Assembly: GCF_001672895.1 (NCBI RefSeq)
Contig: NZ_LZKP01000037.1
Span: 1 to 64,000, forward strand
Origin: Mycobacterium sp. E740
GTDB taxonomy: Bacteria; Actinomycetota; Actinomycetes; Mycobacteriales; Mycobacteriaceae
Direction of reading: 5' to 3'
DNA length: 64,000 nt
Part shown: one piece after another, positions 32,489 to 40,172 of the stretch
Layout of the letters: each line of letters opens with the position of its first letter
Position numbering within the stretch: the first letter of the stretch is position 1
Translations under genes and position numbers: made by a program
Notes under the pieces: generated by a model
What the model saw: only the letters and a program-made list of their open reading frames with translations
Told to the model about the DNA's origin: nothing
The model's database searches: none

Positions 32489-33170
32489 ACGGCACGTTCT
32501 CGCCGATGAACTTGAACCAGAAGCCGAATGCGCCCTGCCCGATGTGCTCGAAGCCGGACCGCACCTCGGTCATGTAGTAGACGCCGGTGCTGCTGATCAG
32601 CATCGCTGTTCCCGCGAAAGCTAGCCACAGGCAACGAATCCGCGACTCCACGGTCAATCCCGGCTTGATCAGTCGCGTCCACACAGCGAACAACATGACG
32701 CCGACGACGACGCCGACGAACTCGAGGCCGAAGATCCAGTTGTTGGCGTTGGTGTAGCGGGAGTCGGCCAGCCCGTACTGCCACCACAGCCACTTCCAAC
32801 CGGGGTCCTCGGTCGGCGTCCACAGCCCGAATGGGTGGCCGAGCAGGAAGACGAGTTCGTAGCCGATCTGGCTGGCCGCGGTGTACGGCAGGTACACCAG
32901 CACGAGCTCTGCGGCCTTTTCGAGCCGGGTGCGGGGCGCCCCCTTGCCCTCCCACAACAGCACGAATGGCAGGAGGATGACCGGCACCCCGAACAGCAGG
33001 TTCGCGATGACATCTGCCGTGAACGTCGGCTTGATCAGCCCGACGCCGACTCCGATCGTCATGCCCACGAAGACGACGCCCGTGATGGCGGTGACTGCGA
33101 AGTAGATCTTCACCCGATGTGGCGCCCACGGCTGCGCCAGATTCGGTTCCTTCTCGAGGGTGGTCGTCAT
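32400..33170 (-). CDS. Polytopic membrane protein, emopamil-binding (EBP/EXPERA)-like
   Basis: A 256-aa protein with about five membrane segments. The stretch WWQYGLADSRYTNANN then IFGLE (about 129-150) recalls the WKEYxxxDSRY...E signature of sterol delta8-delta7 isomerase (EBP) and other EXPERA proteins; Glu150 would match a catalytic Glu, and Glu105 in IGYELVF another, while the usual His of the second segment is Gln101. Assignment is therefore tentative. It overlaps the convergent TetR gene by 89 nt and starts 4 nt before the stop of the aldehyde dehydrogenase gene upstream, so the two may be co-transcribed. Confidence 0.65.
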   Translation of the reverse strand: MTTTLEKEPNLAQPWAPHRVKIYFAVTAITGVVFVGMTIGVGVGLIKPTFTADVIANLLFGVPVILLPFVLLWEGKGAPRTRLEKAAELVLVYLPYTAASQIGYELVFLLGHPFGLWTPTEDPGWKWLWWQYGLADSRYTNANNWIFGLEFVGVVVGVMLFAVWTRLIKPGLTVESRIRCLWLAFAGTAMLISSTGVYYMTEVRSGFEHIGQGAFGFWFKFIGENVPFMVLPFLVLYAIFLQVDYLTRRAGTLREA

Positions 33171-33173
33171 AAC

Positions 33174-34655
33174 CTAGGCTCCCTTTCCCACCGCCGCTGC
33201 GGCCGGATTCTGGCTCGCCGCAACGGAGATCGATTTGGTGTCGGTGAAGCCGTCGATGCCCTCGCGGCCGAGTTCCCGCCCGTACCCGCTGCCCTTCACG
33301 CCGCCGAAGGGGGCGAACGGGTCCATCGTGTAGCCCTGGTTGATCCCGAAGGTGCCGGTGCGGATGCGCGCCGCGACGTCGAGTCCGCGCTGACGGCCCC
33401 CGGTGAACACCGACCCGGCGAGGCCGTAGTCGGAGTCGTTCGCGATCGCGACGGCCTCGTCCTCGTCGTGATAGGAAATGACGGTCAGCACCGGGCCGAA
33501 GATCTCCTCGCGGGCGATACGCATCGAGTTGCTGGCGTCGGCGAACAGCGTGGGACGTACGTACCAGCCCTTGTCGACGCCGTCGGGCATCTCGGTGCCA
33601 CCGGTGACCAGCCGCGCACCCTCGGCCCGGCCCGCCTCGATGTATCCCCGCACCCGGTCCTGCTGGCGGCGCGCGACCAGCGGACCGACCTGGGTTGCGG
33701 CGTCCGCCGGGTCGCCGACGACCAGTGAGGTCATCTCGGCGGCCAGCGCGTCGATGAATACGTCGGCTCGGGCGGCCGGCACCAGGATGCGGGTCAGCGC
33801 GTTGCAGATCTGCCCGCTGTTGCTCAGGCCGGCCGACCGCACGCCCACGGCGACGGCCTCGGGGTCTGCGTCGTCGAGCGCGATCGCGGCGGACTTACCG
33901 CCGAGTTCCAGGCTGACCCGTTTGAGGTCGACCGCGCATGCCGCTGCGACCGCCTTGCCCGCCGCGGTCGAGCCGGTGAACGAAACCTTGTCCACGCCAG
34001 GATGTTTGACGAGGTACTCGCCGAGAGCTCCGTCACCCGGCAGTACGCTCACCACCCCGGGCGGTAGGTCTGTCTCAGCGATCATCTCGGCGAGCAGCAC
34101 TGCATCGAGCGGGGATTCGGGTGCCGGCTTGATCACCACGCTGCAGCCCGCCAGCAGGGCGGGGATCAGCTTGGTGACGATCAGGAACTGCGGCATGTTC
34201 CACGGCACGATCGCCGCGACGACGCCGACCGGTTCACGGCGGATGTGGACATCGGGCCCGTACATTCCGGGGCGGGCTTCCGACCACGGATACGACTCGG
34301 CCAGATCGCAGAACGCGGTCATCATCATCGCCGGCAAGCCGACCTGCGCGCGCTGCGCGAAGCTGATCGGAGCGCCGATCTCGGATGTGATGGTCGCGGC
34401 CATCTCAGAACGGCGTTCGCTGTAGCGCGTGGCCAGTCCGCGCACCGCGGCGATCCGCTCGGAGGGGGCTAGCCGCGGCCAGGGTCCGTGGTCGAACGCC
34501 TCACGCGCGGCGGCCACGGCGGCGTCGACGTCCAGGGGGCCGGCGGCGGCGACGCGGCCCACCGGTTCCTCGGTGTGTGGAGAGATGACCTCGATGTGCT
34601 CTCTGGTGGTCGGTTGCGACCACCTGCCACCGATGAACAGCTCATCCGGACGCAC
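33174..34655 (-). CDS. NAD(P)-dependent aldehyde dehydrogenase
   Basis: A 493-aa aldehyde dehydrogenase. IVPWNMPQFL marks the start of the cofactor domain, FTGSTAAGKAV the nucleotide loop, LELGGKSA contains the general-base Glu and NSGQICNALTRI the catalytic Cys. Length and motifs are normal. It would oxidise aldehydes produced by oxygenase or SDR steps to acids. It lies just upstream of the EBP-like gene and is divergent from the second Rieske cassette; the 125-nt region between them carries a caactacttg site, which suggests joint control. Confidence 0.93.
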   Translation of the reverse strand: MRPDELFIGGRWSQPTTREHIEVISPHTEEPVGRVAAAGPLDVDAAVAAAREAFDHGPWPRLAPSERIAAVRGLATRYSERRSEMAATITSEIGAPISFAQRAQVGLPAMMMTAFCDLAESYPWSEARPGMYGPDVHIRREPVGVVAAIVPWNMPQFLIVTKLIPALLAGCSVVIKPAPESPLDAVLLAEMIAETDLPPGVVSVLPGDGALGEYLVKHPGVDKVSFTGSTAAGKAVAAACAVDLKRVSLELGGKSAAIALDDADPEAVAVGVRSAGLSNSGQICNALTRILVPAARADVFIDALAAEMTSLVVGDPADAATQVGPLVARRQQDRVRGYIEAGRAEGARLVTGGTEMPDGVDKGWYVRPTLFADASNSMRIAREEIFGPVLTVISYHDEDEAVAIANDSDYGLAGSVFTGGRQRGLDVAARIRTGTFGINQGYTMDPFAPFGGVKGSGYGRELGREGIDGFTDTKSISVAASQNPAAAAVGKGA

Positions 34656-34689
34656 CTGTTCGAGTCCTTTCGCGATCCTGCACAGCAGA

Positions 34690-34710
34690 GTATCAACTAC
34701 TTGTGATTGC
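34690..34710. promoter_or_regulatory. CAAG/CTTG-type operator candidate, divergent promoter
   Basis: The 21 nt at 34690-34710, read on the minus strand as caatcacaagtagttgatac, match the region 38319-38339 at all but one position. The core is caactacttg at 34694-34703. It lies between the aldehyde dehydrogenase and Rieske genes. Confidence 0.6.
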
Positions 34711-34780
34711 CTGTCGCAGCATATATCGTCGGTTCATCAGGCTCCCGCCGAATGCCGAAAAGCAATGACAGGAGAAGCCG

Positions 34781-36046
34781 ATGGCTCGCTTTCCCAAACC
34801 TGCGGAAGGCAGTTGGACAGAGCACTACCCGCAGCTGGGAACTGAGCCGGTCTCCTACGAGGACTCGATCAGCCCCGAGTTCTACGAGATCGAACGTCAA
34901 GCCGTCTTCAAGCGGGCCTGGCTCAATGTCGGTCGCGCCGAACAGGTTCCACGCAAAGGCAGCTATTTCACCAAAGAGCTCAAGGTGGCGAACACGTCCA
35001 TCATCGTGGTGCGCACGACCTCGGGCGAGATCAAGGCGTATCACAACATCTGCCGCCATCGCGGCAACAAGCTCGTCTGGAACGACATGCCGCTGGAGGA
35101 AACCAGCGGTGTGTGCAGGCAGTTCACCTGCAAGTACCACGCATGGCGCTACGACCTCGACGGCAACCTGACTTTCGTCCAGCAGGAGGGCGAGTTCTTC
35201 GACCTCGACAAGAGCCGCTACGGCCTCGTGCCTGTCCACTGCGAGGTGTGGGAGGGCTTCATCTTCGTCAACTTCGCCAAGGAACCAGAGCAGTCGCTTC
35301 GCGAATTTCTCGGTCCGATGATCACCGATCTCGAGGGTTATCCGTTCGACAAGATGACCTCGCGGTTCTATTACCGGTCCGAGGTGAAGGCGAACTGGAA
35401 GCTGTACATGGATGCGTTCCAGGAGTTCTACCACGCACCGGTACTGCACGCGAACCAGTCACCCACCGCGTATTCGAAAGCCGCCGCCGAGGCCGGCTTC
35501 GAGGCGCCGCACTATCGCATCGAGGGGCCGCACCGGCTCGTCAGCACGTCGGGCGTCCGGGCTTGGGAGATGGCCGACGAGATGCGCAAACCTATCGAGG
35601 ACATCTGCCAGAGCGGATTGTTCGGGCCGTGGGACAAACCGGATCTGGGGGAGATGCCCGCCGGACTCAACCCCGCGAAATGCGATCCGTGGGGGCTGGA
35701 TTCGTTCCAGTTGTTCCCCAACTTCGTGATCCTGTTCTGGGGACAGGGCTGGTACCTGACCTACCACTACTGGCCCACGTCGCACAACACCCATATCTTC
35801 GAGGGGACGGTCTACTTCCCGCAGGCAAGAACTCCGCGCGAGCGCATCGCCCAGGAACTCGCTGCGGTGTCGTTCAAGGAATACGGGCTGCAGGACGCGA
35901 ATACGCTGGAGGCCACGCAGAGCATGGTCGAGTCGCGGGTCATCGACGAGTTCCTGCTCTGCGATCAGGAGGTGTTGATTCGCCACCTGCACAAGGAGAC
36001 CGCGGCGTGGGTGGAGGACTTCCAGCGCAAGACGGCGGGGGTGTGA
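34781..36046 (+). CDS. Rieske non-heme iron oxygenase, alpha subunit, copy 2
   Basis: A 421-aa Rieske oxygenase. Cluster ligands are Cys91/His93 and Cys117/His120; the catalytic iron ligands are His218 and His223 in EFYHAPVLH, with Glu215 at the bridging position and Asp211 four residues earlier. It aligns end to end with the copies at 4025 and 40173, sharing for example SWTEHYPQLG and CRHRGNKLVWND. AGGAG precedes the ATG by 6 nt. The ~110-aa partner gene starts 2 nt after its stop. Likely electron donor is the KshB-like reductase 2.3 kb downstream, which has the same type of operator. Confidence 0.94.
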   Translation: MARFPKPAEGSWTEHYPQLGTEPVSYEDSISPEFYEIERQAVFKRAWLNVGRAEQVPRKGSYFTKELKVANTSIIVVRTTSGEIKAYHNICRHRGNKLVWNDMPLEETSGVCRQFTCKYHAWRYDLDGNLTFVQQEGEFFDLDKSRYGLVPVHCEVWEGFIFVNFAKEPEQSLREFLGPMITDLEGYPFDKMTSRFYYRSEVKANWKLYMDAFQEFYHAPVLHANQSPTAYSKAAAEAGFEAPHYRIEGPHRLVSTSGVRAWEMADEMRKPIEDICQSGLFGPWDKPDLGEMPAGLNPAKCDPWGLDSFQLFPNFVILFWGQGWYLTYHYWPTSHNTHIFEGTVYFPQARTPRERIAQELAAVSFKEYGLQDANTLEATQSMVESRVIDEFLLCDQEVLIRHLHKETAAWVEDFQRKTAGV

Positions 36047-36047
36047 C

Positions 36048-36392
36048 ATGACGACAACTGAGACGCCGGCGAAGTTGCCGCCCGAATTCTCTGATCTGGA
36101 GCAGTTTTCCGATTGGTGCCTGCCGACCGAGGCCGAGCGGTACGCCAAGCGGTTGGCCAGCACCATGCACGAGTTGCAGGCGTTCTACGACGCGCTCACC
36201 GCGCGCGCGGAGGAAGCAATTGCGTACTGCGACAAGTTCTCACTGGACGATCTGCCGGAGGACGTGCTCAACCTGATGCATCTGCTCTACTCCATGATCC
36301 AAGCGTCGTTCCCGGTCGAGTGCTGGAAGCAACCGAAGGTGCCGGATTCGGGCGCCACGACGCTGGACTGCGTGTCAGAACCCGTCCCGTGA
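36048..36392 (+). CDS. Conserved ~110-aa Rieske-associated protein, copy 2
   Basis: A 114-aa protein of the same unnamed family as those at 3703 and 41435. It has FSDWCLPTEAERYAKRL near residues 20-36, FYDALTARAEEAIAYCDKFS in the middle and FPVECWKQPKVPDSGA near the end. Predicted mostly helical; only isolated Cys, no metal-binding cluster. It directly follows the Rieske alpha subunit (1-nt gap) and its stop overlaps the amidohydrolase start by 4 nt, so the three are translated as a unit. Function unknown; accessory subunit is my best guess. Confidence 0.82.
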   Translation: MTTTETPAKLPPEFSDLEQFSDWCLPTEAERYAKRLASTMHELQAFYDALTARAEEAIAYCDKFSLDDLPEDVLNLMHLLYSMIQASFPVECWKQPKVPDSGATTLDCVSEPVP

Positions 36393-37651
36393 CCGGCCGA
36401 ACAGTTCTGCGGGCCGCGCGGTGGGCGGACGTCGACACCGGCGAGGTACGCGCACCGGGCGTCGTAGTGGTCGAGGGCAACCGCATCACAGCGGTGAATC
36501 CGCCTGAGCTGCCATCGAATTCGACGATCGTCGAGCTGGGTGATGTCACGCTGCTGCCGGGCCTGATGGACATGGAGCTCAACCTGCTCATCGGCGGGCC
36601 GGGCGGTCCCGAGGGATTGCCCAGCCCGATGCACGGCGTACAGGACGATCCGGCGTATCGCACCCTGCGCGGCGCGGTGAACGCCCGCACCACTCTCGAG
36701 GCCGGTTTCACCACGGTGCGCAACCTCGGCCTGATGGTCAAGACCGGCGGCTACCTGCTCGACGTCGCTCTCATGCGCGCAATCGACCAGGGGTGGCACG
36801 TCGGTCCGCGCATCTATCCGGCCGGTCACGCCGTGACGCCCTACGGCGGTCACCTCGATCCGACCGTTTTCCAACGACTGGCGCCGGGGATCATGCCGCT
36901 GTCGGTGGCCGAGGGCATCGCCAACGGCGTCGACGACGTCCGCGCCTGCGTGCGCTATCAGGTACGGCACGGCGCCAAGCTGATCAAAGTCTCGGCTTCT
37001 GGCGGCGTGATGTCGCACAGCACCGCGCCCGGCGCACAGCAGTACTCCGACGACGAGTTCGCCGCGATCGCCGACGAGGCGCATCGCGCGGGGGTGCGCG
37101 TCGCGGCTCATGCGGTGGGGGACAGCGCAGTTCGCGCCTGTATAAAGGCCGGCATCGACTGCATCGAGCACGGTTTCCTCGCCAGCGACGAAACCATCCA
37201 GCTCATGGCCGACACCGGGACGTTCCTCGTCTCGACCACCTACTTGACCCAGGCCATGGCGATCGACCGGATCGCACCGGAGCTGCGCAAGAAGGCCGAA
37301 GTGGTGTTCCCCCAGGCGCAGGCGATGCTGCCCAAGGCCATCGCTGCGGGAGTGCGCATCGCCTGCGGCACTGACGCGCCCGCCATCCCGCACGGACAGA
37401 ACGCAAAGGAACTCTGCGCGCTGGTCGAGCGTGGCATGACGCCGATGCAGGCGATCCGCGCAGCGACGGTCACCAGCGCCGAGTTGATCGAAGCCGACGA
37501 CGAATTGGGGCTTCTCGCACCGGGTTACCTCGCCGACATCATCGCCGTACCCGGCGATCCCTCCCACGACATCGCGACCACGCTCGACGTCCGGTTCGTG
37601 ATGAAAGACGGCCAGATCTACAAGCATGACGGCGGCGACGGCTGTGGCTAG
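36389..37651 (+). CDS. Amidohydrolase-family protein with HxH replaced by ExN, copy 2
   Basis: A 420-aa amidohydrolase, close paralogue of the one at 2457. The D-x-H-x-H strand reads LLPGLMDMELNLLIGG, giving Glu63 and Asn65 instead of both His. Lys200 (LIKVSASGG), His241 (AAHAVG), His261 (IEHG) and Asp329 (GTDAP) remain, so one metal site could still form. The GTG start at 36389 lies in a GTGA overlap with the partner gene; the frame is open further upstream inside that gene but without family similarity. Its position in the cassette is the same as in the first copy, pointing to a reaction coupled to the Rieske product. Confidence 0.87.
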   Translation: MTGRTVLRAARWADVDTGEVRAPGVVVVEGNRITAVNPPELPSNSTIVELGDVTLLPGLMDMELNLLIGGPGGPEGLPSPMHGVQDDPAYRTLRGAVNARTTLEAGFTTVRNLGLMVKTGGYLLDVALMRAIDQGWHVGPRIYPAGHAVTPYGGHLDPTVFQRLAPGIMPLSVAEGIANGVDDVRACVRYQVRHGAKLIKVSASGGVMSHSTAPGAQQYSDDEFAAIADEAHRAGVRVAAHAVGDSAVRACIKAGIDCIEHGFLASDETIQLMADTGTFLVSTTYLTQAMAIDRIAPELRKKAEVVFPQAQAMLPKAIAAGVRIACGTDAPAIPHGQNAKELCALVERGMTPMQAIRAATVTSAELIEADDELGLLAPGYLADIIAVPGDPSHDIATTLDVRFVMKDGQIYKHDGGDGCG

Positions 37652-38126
37652 GGAGACGAACCAAGAGCTGGGTATGGAGCTCGGCGACAACATCCTGTGG
37701 CATCTCAAGCAGGCGTGGTACTTCTCGCTCACAGCGGTCAACGACGCGGTCAGTCAACACGGCGTCAGCACCGCCCAGATCGGTGTGCTTCGCCAACTCA
37801 CCAACGAGCCAGGGCTCTCGGGCGCTGAGCTCGCGCGTCGGCTGCTGATCACGCCCCAGGGTGTGCAGCTCGCGATCAAGGCGCTCGAGCAGCGCGGGTT
37901 CGTCGAGCGCAAAGCGGATCCACAGCACGCGCGGATCTTGAAGGCGTACCTCACCGAGGAGGGGCGCAAGGTCGCCACCGCGGTCGTCAGCGACGCGATC
38001 GCCGCGCACGAGGCGGTGTTCGGCGTGCTCACGCCGGAAGAGCAGCAGACGTTGCGCGATCTGTTGGCGCGCGTGGTCGAGAAGGGCACCGGCCACACGC
38101 TGGTCGACGACCACATCGGCGAATAG
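37626..38126 (+). CDS. MarR-family transcriptional regulator
   Basis: A 166-aa winged-helix regulator. The helix-turn-helix is LSGAELARRLLITPQGVQLA, followed by the wing KALEQRGFVERKADPQHARI. The chosen ATG overlaps the amidohydrolase by 26 nt but lacks a clear ribosome site; GTG 37641 and ATG 37674 are alternatives that leave the domain intact. It is flanked by two promoters with CAAG/CTTG palindromes (34694 and 38298-38333), making it the nearest candidate for their regulator; MarR proteins typically bind such 16-20-bp palindromes. A KstR2-like TetR outside the window is the alternative. Confidence 0.87.
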   Translation: MTAATAVARETNQELGMELGDNILWHLKQAWYFSLTAVNDAVSQHGVSTAQIGVLRQLTNEPGLSGAELARRLLITPQGVQLAIKALEQRGFVERKADPQHARILKAYLTEEGRKVATAVVSDAIAAHEAVFGVLTPEEQQTLRDLLARVVEKGTGHTLVDDHIGE

Positions 38127-38297
38127 CGGTTCAGCTGTTGCCGAAGCCGATCTGGCTACGGATCGGCGGCAGGCGCGGTGGATACCGTTCAGCCCCGCCA
38201 GTCACAGCTATCGACATATTTCGTACTCCGTCTCGCACATTCTCTGACAGACGTCGATCGATGTGATCTGACGGGCTGGTGATGCGCCACAAACGCG

Positions 38298-38315
38298 ATC
38301 AAGCTACTGCTTGAT
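38298..38315. promoter_or_regulatory. Palindrome ATCAAGC-N4-GCTTGAT
   Basis: atcaagctactgcttgat is a perfect 7-bp-arm palindrome in the 221-nt gap before the reductase gene. It precedes a second CAAG/CTTG site by about 10 nt, so the promoter carries tandem sites. Apart from these two elements and a half-site-like attctc near 38239, I see nothing in the gap 38127-38347. Confidence 0.55.
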
Positions 38316-38318
38316 ACC

Positions 38319-38340
38319 AATCACAAGTACTTGATACTCT
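38319..38340. promoter_or_regulatory. CAAGTACTTG operator overlapping a leaderless -10
   Basis: caagtacttg (38324-38333) is a perfect palindrome in a 21-nt block shared with 34690-34710. It matches the published KstR2 consensus AnCAAGnnCTTGnT at 13 of 14 positions. A -10-like TACTCT (38335-38340) lies 7 nt before ATG 38348, implying a leaderless transcript and repression by occlusion. Confidence 0.6.
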
Positions 38341-38347
38341 CAACACG

Positions 38348-39367
38348 ATGTCGGAACAAGCCGTCGAATTCGCGCCACTGCGCATCAAGCGGGTGGTGCG
38401 CGAAACCGGTGACGCGGTGTCGCTCGTGCTCGACGTGCCTGCCGATTGCTCGCAGCGGTTCCAGTACCAGGCCGGCCAGTTTCTGACCCTGCGGGTGAAG
38501 GTCGCCGGAGACGACCACCGCCGCTGCTACTCGATGTCGTCGTCACCCCACAATGGCGAAGAGTTGCAGATCACGGTCAAGCGTGACCCCGGAGGAGTTG
38601 TCTCCAACTATCTGAACGACACCGCATCCGCCGGCGACGAGATTCACGCCGCGCCGCCGGAGGGCCGCTTCGTCCTGGGGGAGTCCGAGCGCGACATAGT
38701 GGCCTTCGCGGGTGGCAGCGGTATCACCCCTATCTTCTCGCTGATCGGCTCCGCGTTGGTCAGCACGAACCGGCGCGTCAAGCTGTTCTACGCCAACAGA
38801 AGCCGTGGCTCGGTGATCTTCGGTGAATCGTTGAGCGCCCTCGCCGAGCGCAATTCCGATCGACTGTCTGTGGTCCAGCACTTCGACGAGGAGTCCGGGG
38901 TGGTCGAGCGCGCCGCCGTCCAGGCGTTCGTCGATTCCGGTCGCGACATCGACTATTACATCTGCGGACCGGGACCGTTCATGGACACCGTGGAAGCGAC
39001 GCTGTTCGAGGCAGGCGTTCCGCGTGACCGGTTGCACCTCGAGCGGTTTGAGGTTGCGCCGGCGCCCGCAGATGCCGTCGAAGCCACCGAACAGACCGAG
39101 GAAGTGATCATCGAACTGGACCGCAAGACTGTCACCGCTGCCTACCGGGCGGGCAACACGTTGCTGCAGACGGCCCGCATCGCGGGGTTGCGGGCGCCGT
39201 CGTCCTGCGAAACCGGTTCGTGTGGAACGTGTATGGCGCGGATCGAATCGGGCAGCGCGCGGATGCTGAACAACGATGCGCTCGATGACGACGAGGTGGC
39301 CGAGGGTTGGGTGCTGACGTGCCAGTCCCTGCCGACCAGTCGGACAGTCCACGTGGTCTACGAGTAG
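38348..39367 (+). CDS. Oxygenase reductase with FAD, NAD and 2Fe-2S domains (KshB-like)
   Basis: A 339-aa electron-transfer protein of the ferredoxin-NADP reductase type. The FAD site is RCYSMSSSP, the nucleotide site GGSGITPIFSLI and CGPGPFMD, and a C-terminal plant-type 2Fe-2S domain has Cys287-x4-Cys292-x2-Cys295-x29-Cys325. Domain order and length match KshB, the reductase of 3-ketosteroid 9alpha-hydroxylase. The window encodes three Rieske alpha subunits but only this one such reductase, so it may serve all three (inference). Its promoter overlaps a CAAG/CTTG palindrome, as does that of the Rieske copy at 34781. Confidence 0.92.
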   Translation: MSEQAVEFAPLRIKRVVRETGDAVSLVLDVPADCSQRFQYQAGQFLTLRVKVAGDDHRRCYSMSSSPHNGEELQITVKRDPGGVVSNYLNDTASAGDEIHAAPPEGRFVLGESERDIVAFAGGSGITPIFSLIGSALVSTNRRVKLFYANRSRGSVIFGESLSALAERNSDRLSVVQHFDEESGVVERAAVQAFVDSGRDIDYYICGPGPFMDTVEATLFEAGVPRDRLHLERFEVAPAPADAVEATEQTEEVIIELDRKTVTAAYRAGNTLLQTARIAGLRAPSSCETGSCGTCMARIESGSARMLNNDALDDDEVAEGWVLTCQSLPTSRTVHVVYE

Positions 39368-39392
39368 GGGTGCTGAAGATGAGGCGGAATCG

Positions 39393-40136
39393 ATGACTCG
39401 GGTCGCGGTGGTGACGGGCGGCGCGTCGGGAATGGGGGAGGCGACCTGCCACGAACTCGGCAGGCGGGGGCACAGGGTCGCGGTGCTCGACCTCAACGGC
39501 GATGCGGCGCAACGGGTCGCGGAAGACCTGCGCGCTCAAGGCGTCCCGGCGCTCGGCGTCGCTGCCGATGTCAGCGACCGCCAGGCGGTAGAGGAGGCGT
39601 TCGCCAAGGTGCGCACCGAGCTGGGGCCGGTGCACATCCTGGTCACCAGCGCTGGCGCGGTGGATTTCGCGCCGTTCACCGAGATCACCGTGCAGGCCTG
39701 GCAACGGCTGGTCGATGTGAACCTCACCGGTACGTTTCACTGCTGCCAGGTGGCGGTGCCCGACATGCTCGAAGCGGGCTGGGGCCGCATCGTGATGATC
39801 TCGTCGTCGAGCGCTCAGCGCGGTTCACCTGGAATGGCGCACTACGCCGCGTCGAAGGGTGCGCTGCTGTCGCTGACCCGATCGCTCGCGCGCGAGTACG
39901 GCCCGACGGGGATCACCGTCAACAACATCCCGCCGTCGGCGATCGAGACGCCGATGCAGCACGCTGGGCAGGCCGCCGGGCATCTGCCCTCGAACGAGCA
40001 GATGGCCGCAAGCGTTCCGCTCGGTCATCTCGGCACTGGCGACGACATCGCCGCAGCGGTCGGTTTTCTGTGCTCGGAGGAGGCCGGTTTCATCACGGGG
40101 CAGACTCTGGGCGTCAACGGTGGGTCGGTGATGTGA
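39393..40136 (+). CDS. Short-chain dehydrogenase/reductase
   Basis: A 247-aa classical SDR: glycine motif TGGASGMG (8-15), Asp after beta2 (AVLDLNG) pointing to NAD, catalytic Ser in ISSSSAQRG and Tyr-x3-Lys in YAASKGALLS. The end ITGQTLGVNGGSVM is typical of FabG-like proteins. It lies 26 nt after the reductase gene and 37 nt before the third Rieske gene, in the same orientation, so it probably oxidises a hydroxylated product of the Rieske step. Reverse catalysis (ketoreduction) cannot be excluded. Confidence 0.9.
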   Translation: MTRVAVVTGGASGMGEATCHELGRRGHRVAVLDLNGDAAQRVAEDLRAQGVPALGVAADVSDRQAVEEAFAKVRTELGPVHILVTSAGAVDFAPFTEITVQAWQRLVDVNLTGTFHCCQVAVPDMLEAGWGRIVMISSSSAQRGSPGMAHYAASKGALLSLTRSLAREYGPTGITVNNIPPSAIETPMQHAGQAAGHLPSNEQMAASVPLGHLGTGDDIAAAVGFLCSEEAGFITGQTLGVNGGSVM

Positions 40137-40172
40137 TGGCGGGCAACGTATTCCCGCGAGGAGGAGGTTCGC

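Noticed and set aside
38324-38333. Firm assignment as a KstR2 site
   Set aside because: One mismatch to the consensus and a local MarR gene make the regulator ambiguous; reported as a candidate only.
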